22,298 nt of DNA, taken from Christensenellaceae bacterium. GTDB lineage: Bacteria; Bacillota; Clostridia; Christensenellales; CAAEEZ01. The notes under the pieces were generated by a model. That model made no database searches, was not told the origin of the DNA, and saw nothing but the letters and a program-made list of their open reading frames with translations. The stretch is taken from contig JAHHUG010000013.1 in the NCBI GenBank assembly GCA_020024085.1, forward strand, positions 1-22,298. Reading direction: 5' to 3'. Made by a program: the position numbers and the translations under genes. Positions 22,217 to 22,298 of this stretch are shown one piece after another (the stretch's first letter is position 1; the number at the start of each line of letters is the position of its first letter).

Positions 22217-22247
22217 AAAAAGGACTATCAACGATAGCCCTTTTTTT
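22217..22247 (+). terminator. terminator of the NUDIX gene
   Basis: A stem of AAAAAGG and CTATC against GATAG and CCTTTTT, with one A.C mismatch and a three-base loop, runs into seven T. It lies 40 bases past the stop codon. No further feature is visible to the window end. Confidence 0.85.
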
Positions 22248-22298
22248 AGTGTAAAAAGATTTATATATTATATATAAGTAATATTATTAAACATTATA

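Noticed and set aside
1..22298. Mobile elements, CRISPR arrays, prophage or defence genes
   Set aside because: Looked for on both strands: no transposase or integrase motifs, no regularly spaced repeats, no defence-type domains. The weak inverted repeat at 42-201 is not enough.

Overview
The window looks like chromosome of an AT-rich, endospore-forming member of the Bacillota, most likely an anaerobic Clostridia-type gut organism. The reasons are AT-rich codon use, GAGGTGA/AGGAGG ribosome binding sites, U-tailed hairpin terminators, two sporulation genes (spoIIR and a cwlD-like amidase), an oxygen-sensitive [FeFe]-hydrogenase and a complete pathway for host or plant glucuronides. I see no transposase, integrase, phage gene or CRISPR array.

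Region 1 (1-1790): a membrane-anchored M28 peptidase on the minus strand, with its own promoter carrying an 18-bp palindrome. Region 2 (1697-11738): a seven-gene minus-strand operon, transcribed uxaC > uxuA > fructuronate reductase > KDPG aldolase > KDG kinase > GH2 glycosidase > GPH symporter, with an AraC-family regulator divergent from it. Together these import a beta-glucuronide, hydrolyse it in the cytoplasm and carry glucuronate through fructuronate, mannonate, KDG and KDPG to pyruvate and glyceraldehyde-3-phosphate. The shared regulatory region holds spaced repeats that are candidate operators. Region 3 (11760-13654): a stand-alone group-B-like [FeFe]-hydrogenase and a tiny gene for a 28-residue acidic peptide with its own promoter and terminator.

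Region 4 (13737-17651): radC > gltX > tRNA-Gln(CUG) on the minus strand and a divergent M20 dipeptidase (pepV-like). The tRNA has an unusual U1.U72 end and a poorly paired anticodon stem. Glutamyl-tRNA synthetase next to a tRNA-Gln fits the indirect Gln-tRNA route of Bacillota.

Region 5 (17721-20015) is the least ordinary part. The amidase is followed by a dense cluster of DnaA boxes (four exact TTATCCACA plus at least three one-mismatch copies in about 130 bp) beside a very AT-rich stretch, with no dnaA or dnaN in sight. Next is a PRC-barrel-like gene with an in-frame TGA, after which 92 sense codons continue and encode a recognisable C-terminal domain. Then comes a compact, undescribed locus: a minus-strand small RNA of about 118 nt (consensus promoter, 15-bp hairpin, C-rich single-stranded seed, terminator). 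Opposite it lies a 37-codon plus-strand ORF with a very strong ribosome binding site, an arrangement that also resembles a type I toxin-antitoxin pair.

Region 6 (20049-22298): spoIIR and trxB on the minus strand and a divergent NUDIX ADP-ribose pyrophosphatase.

Best candidates for something new: the sRNA/37-aa locus, the orphan DnaA-box cluster and the TGA-interrupted PRC gene, all within 2 kb. All calls come from reading the sequence; no database search was possible.
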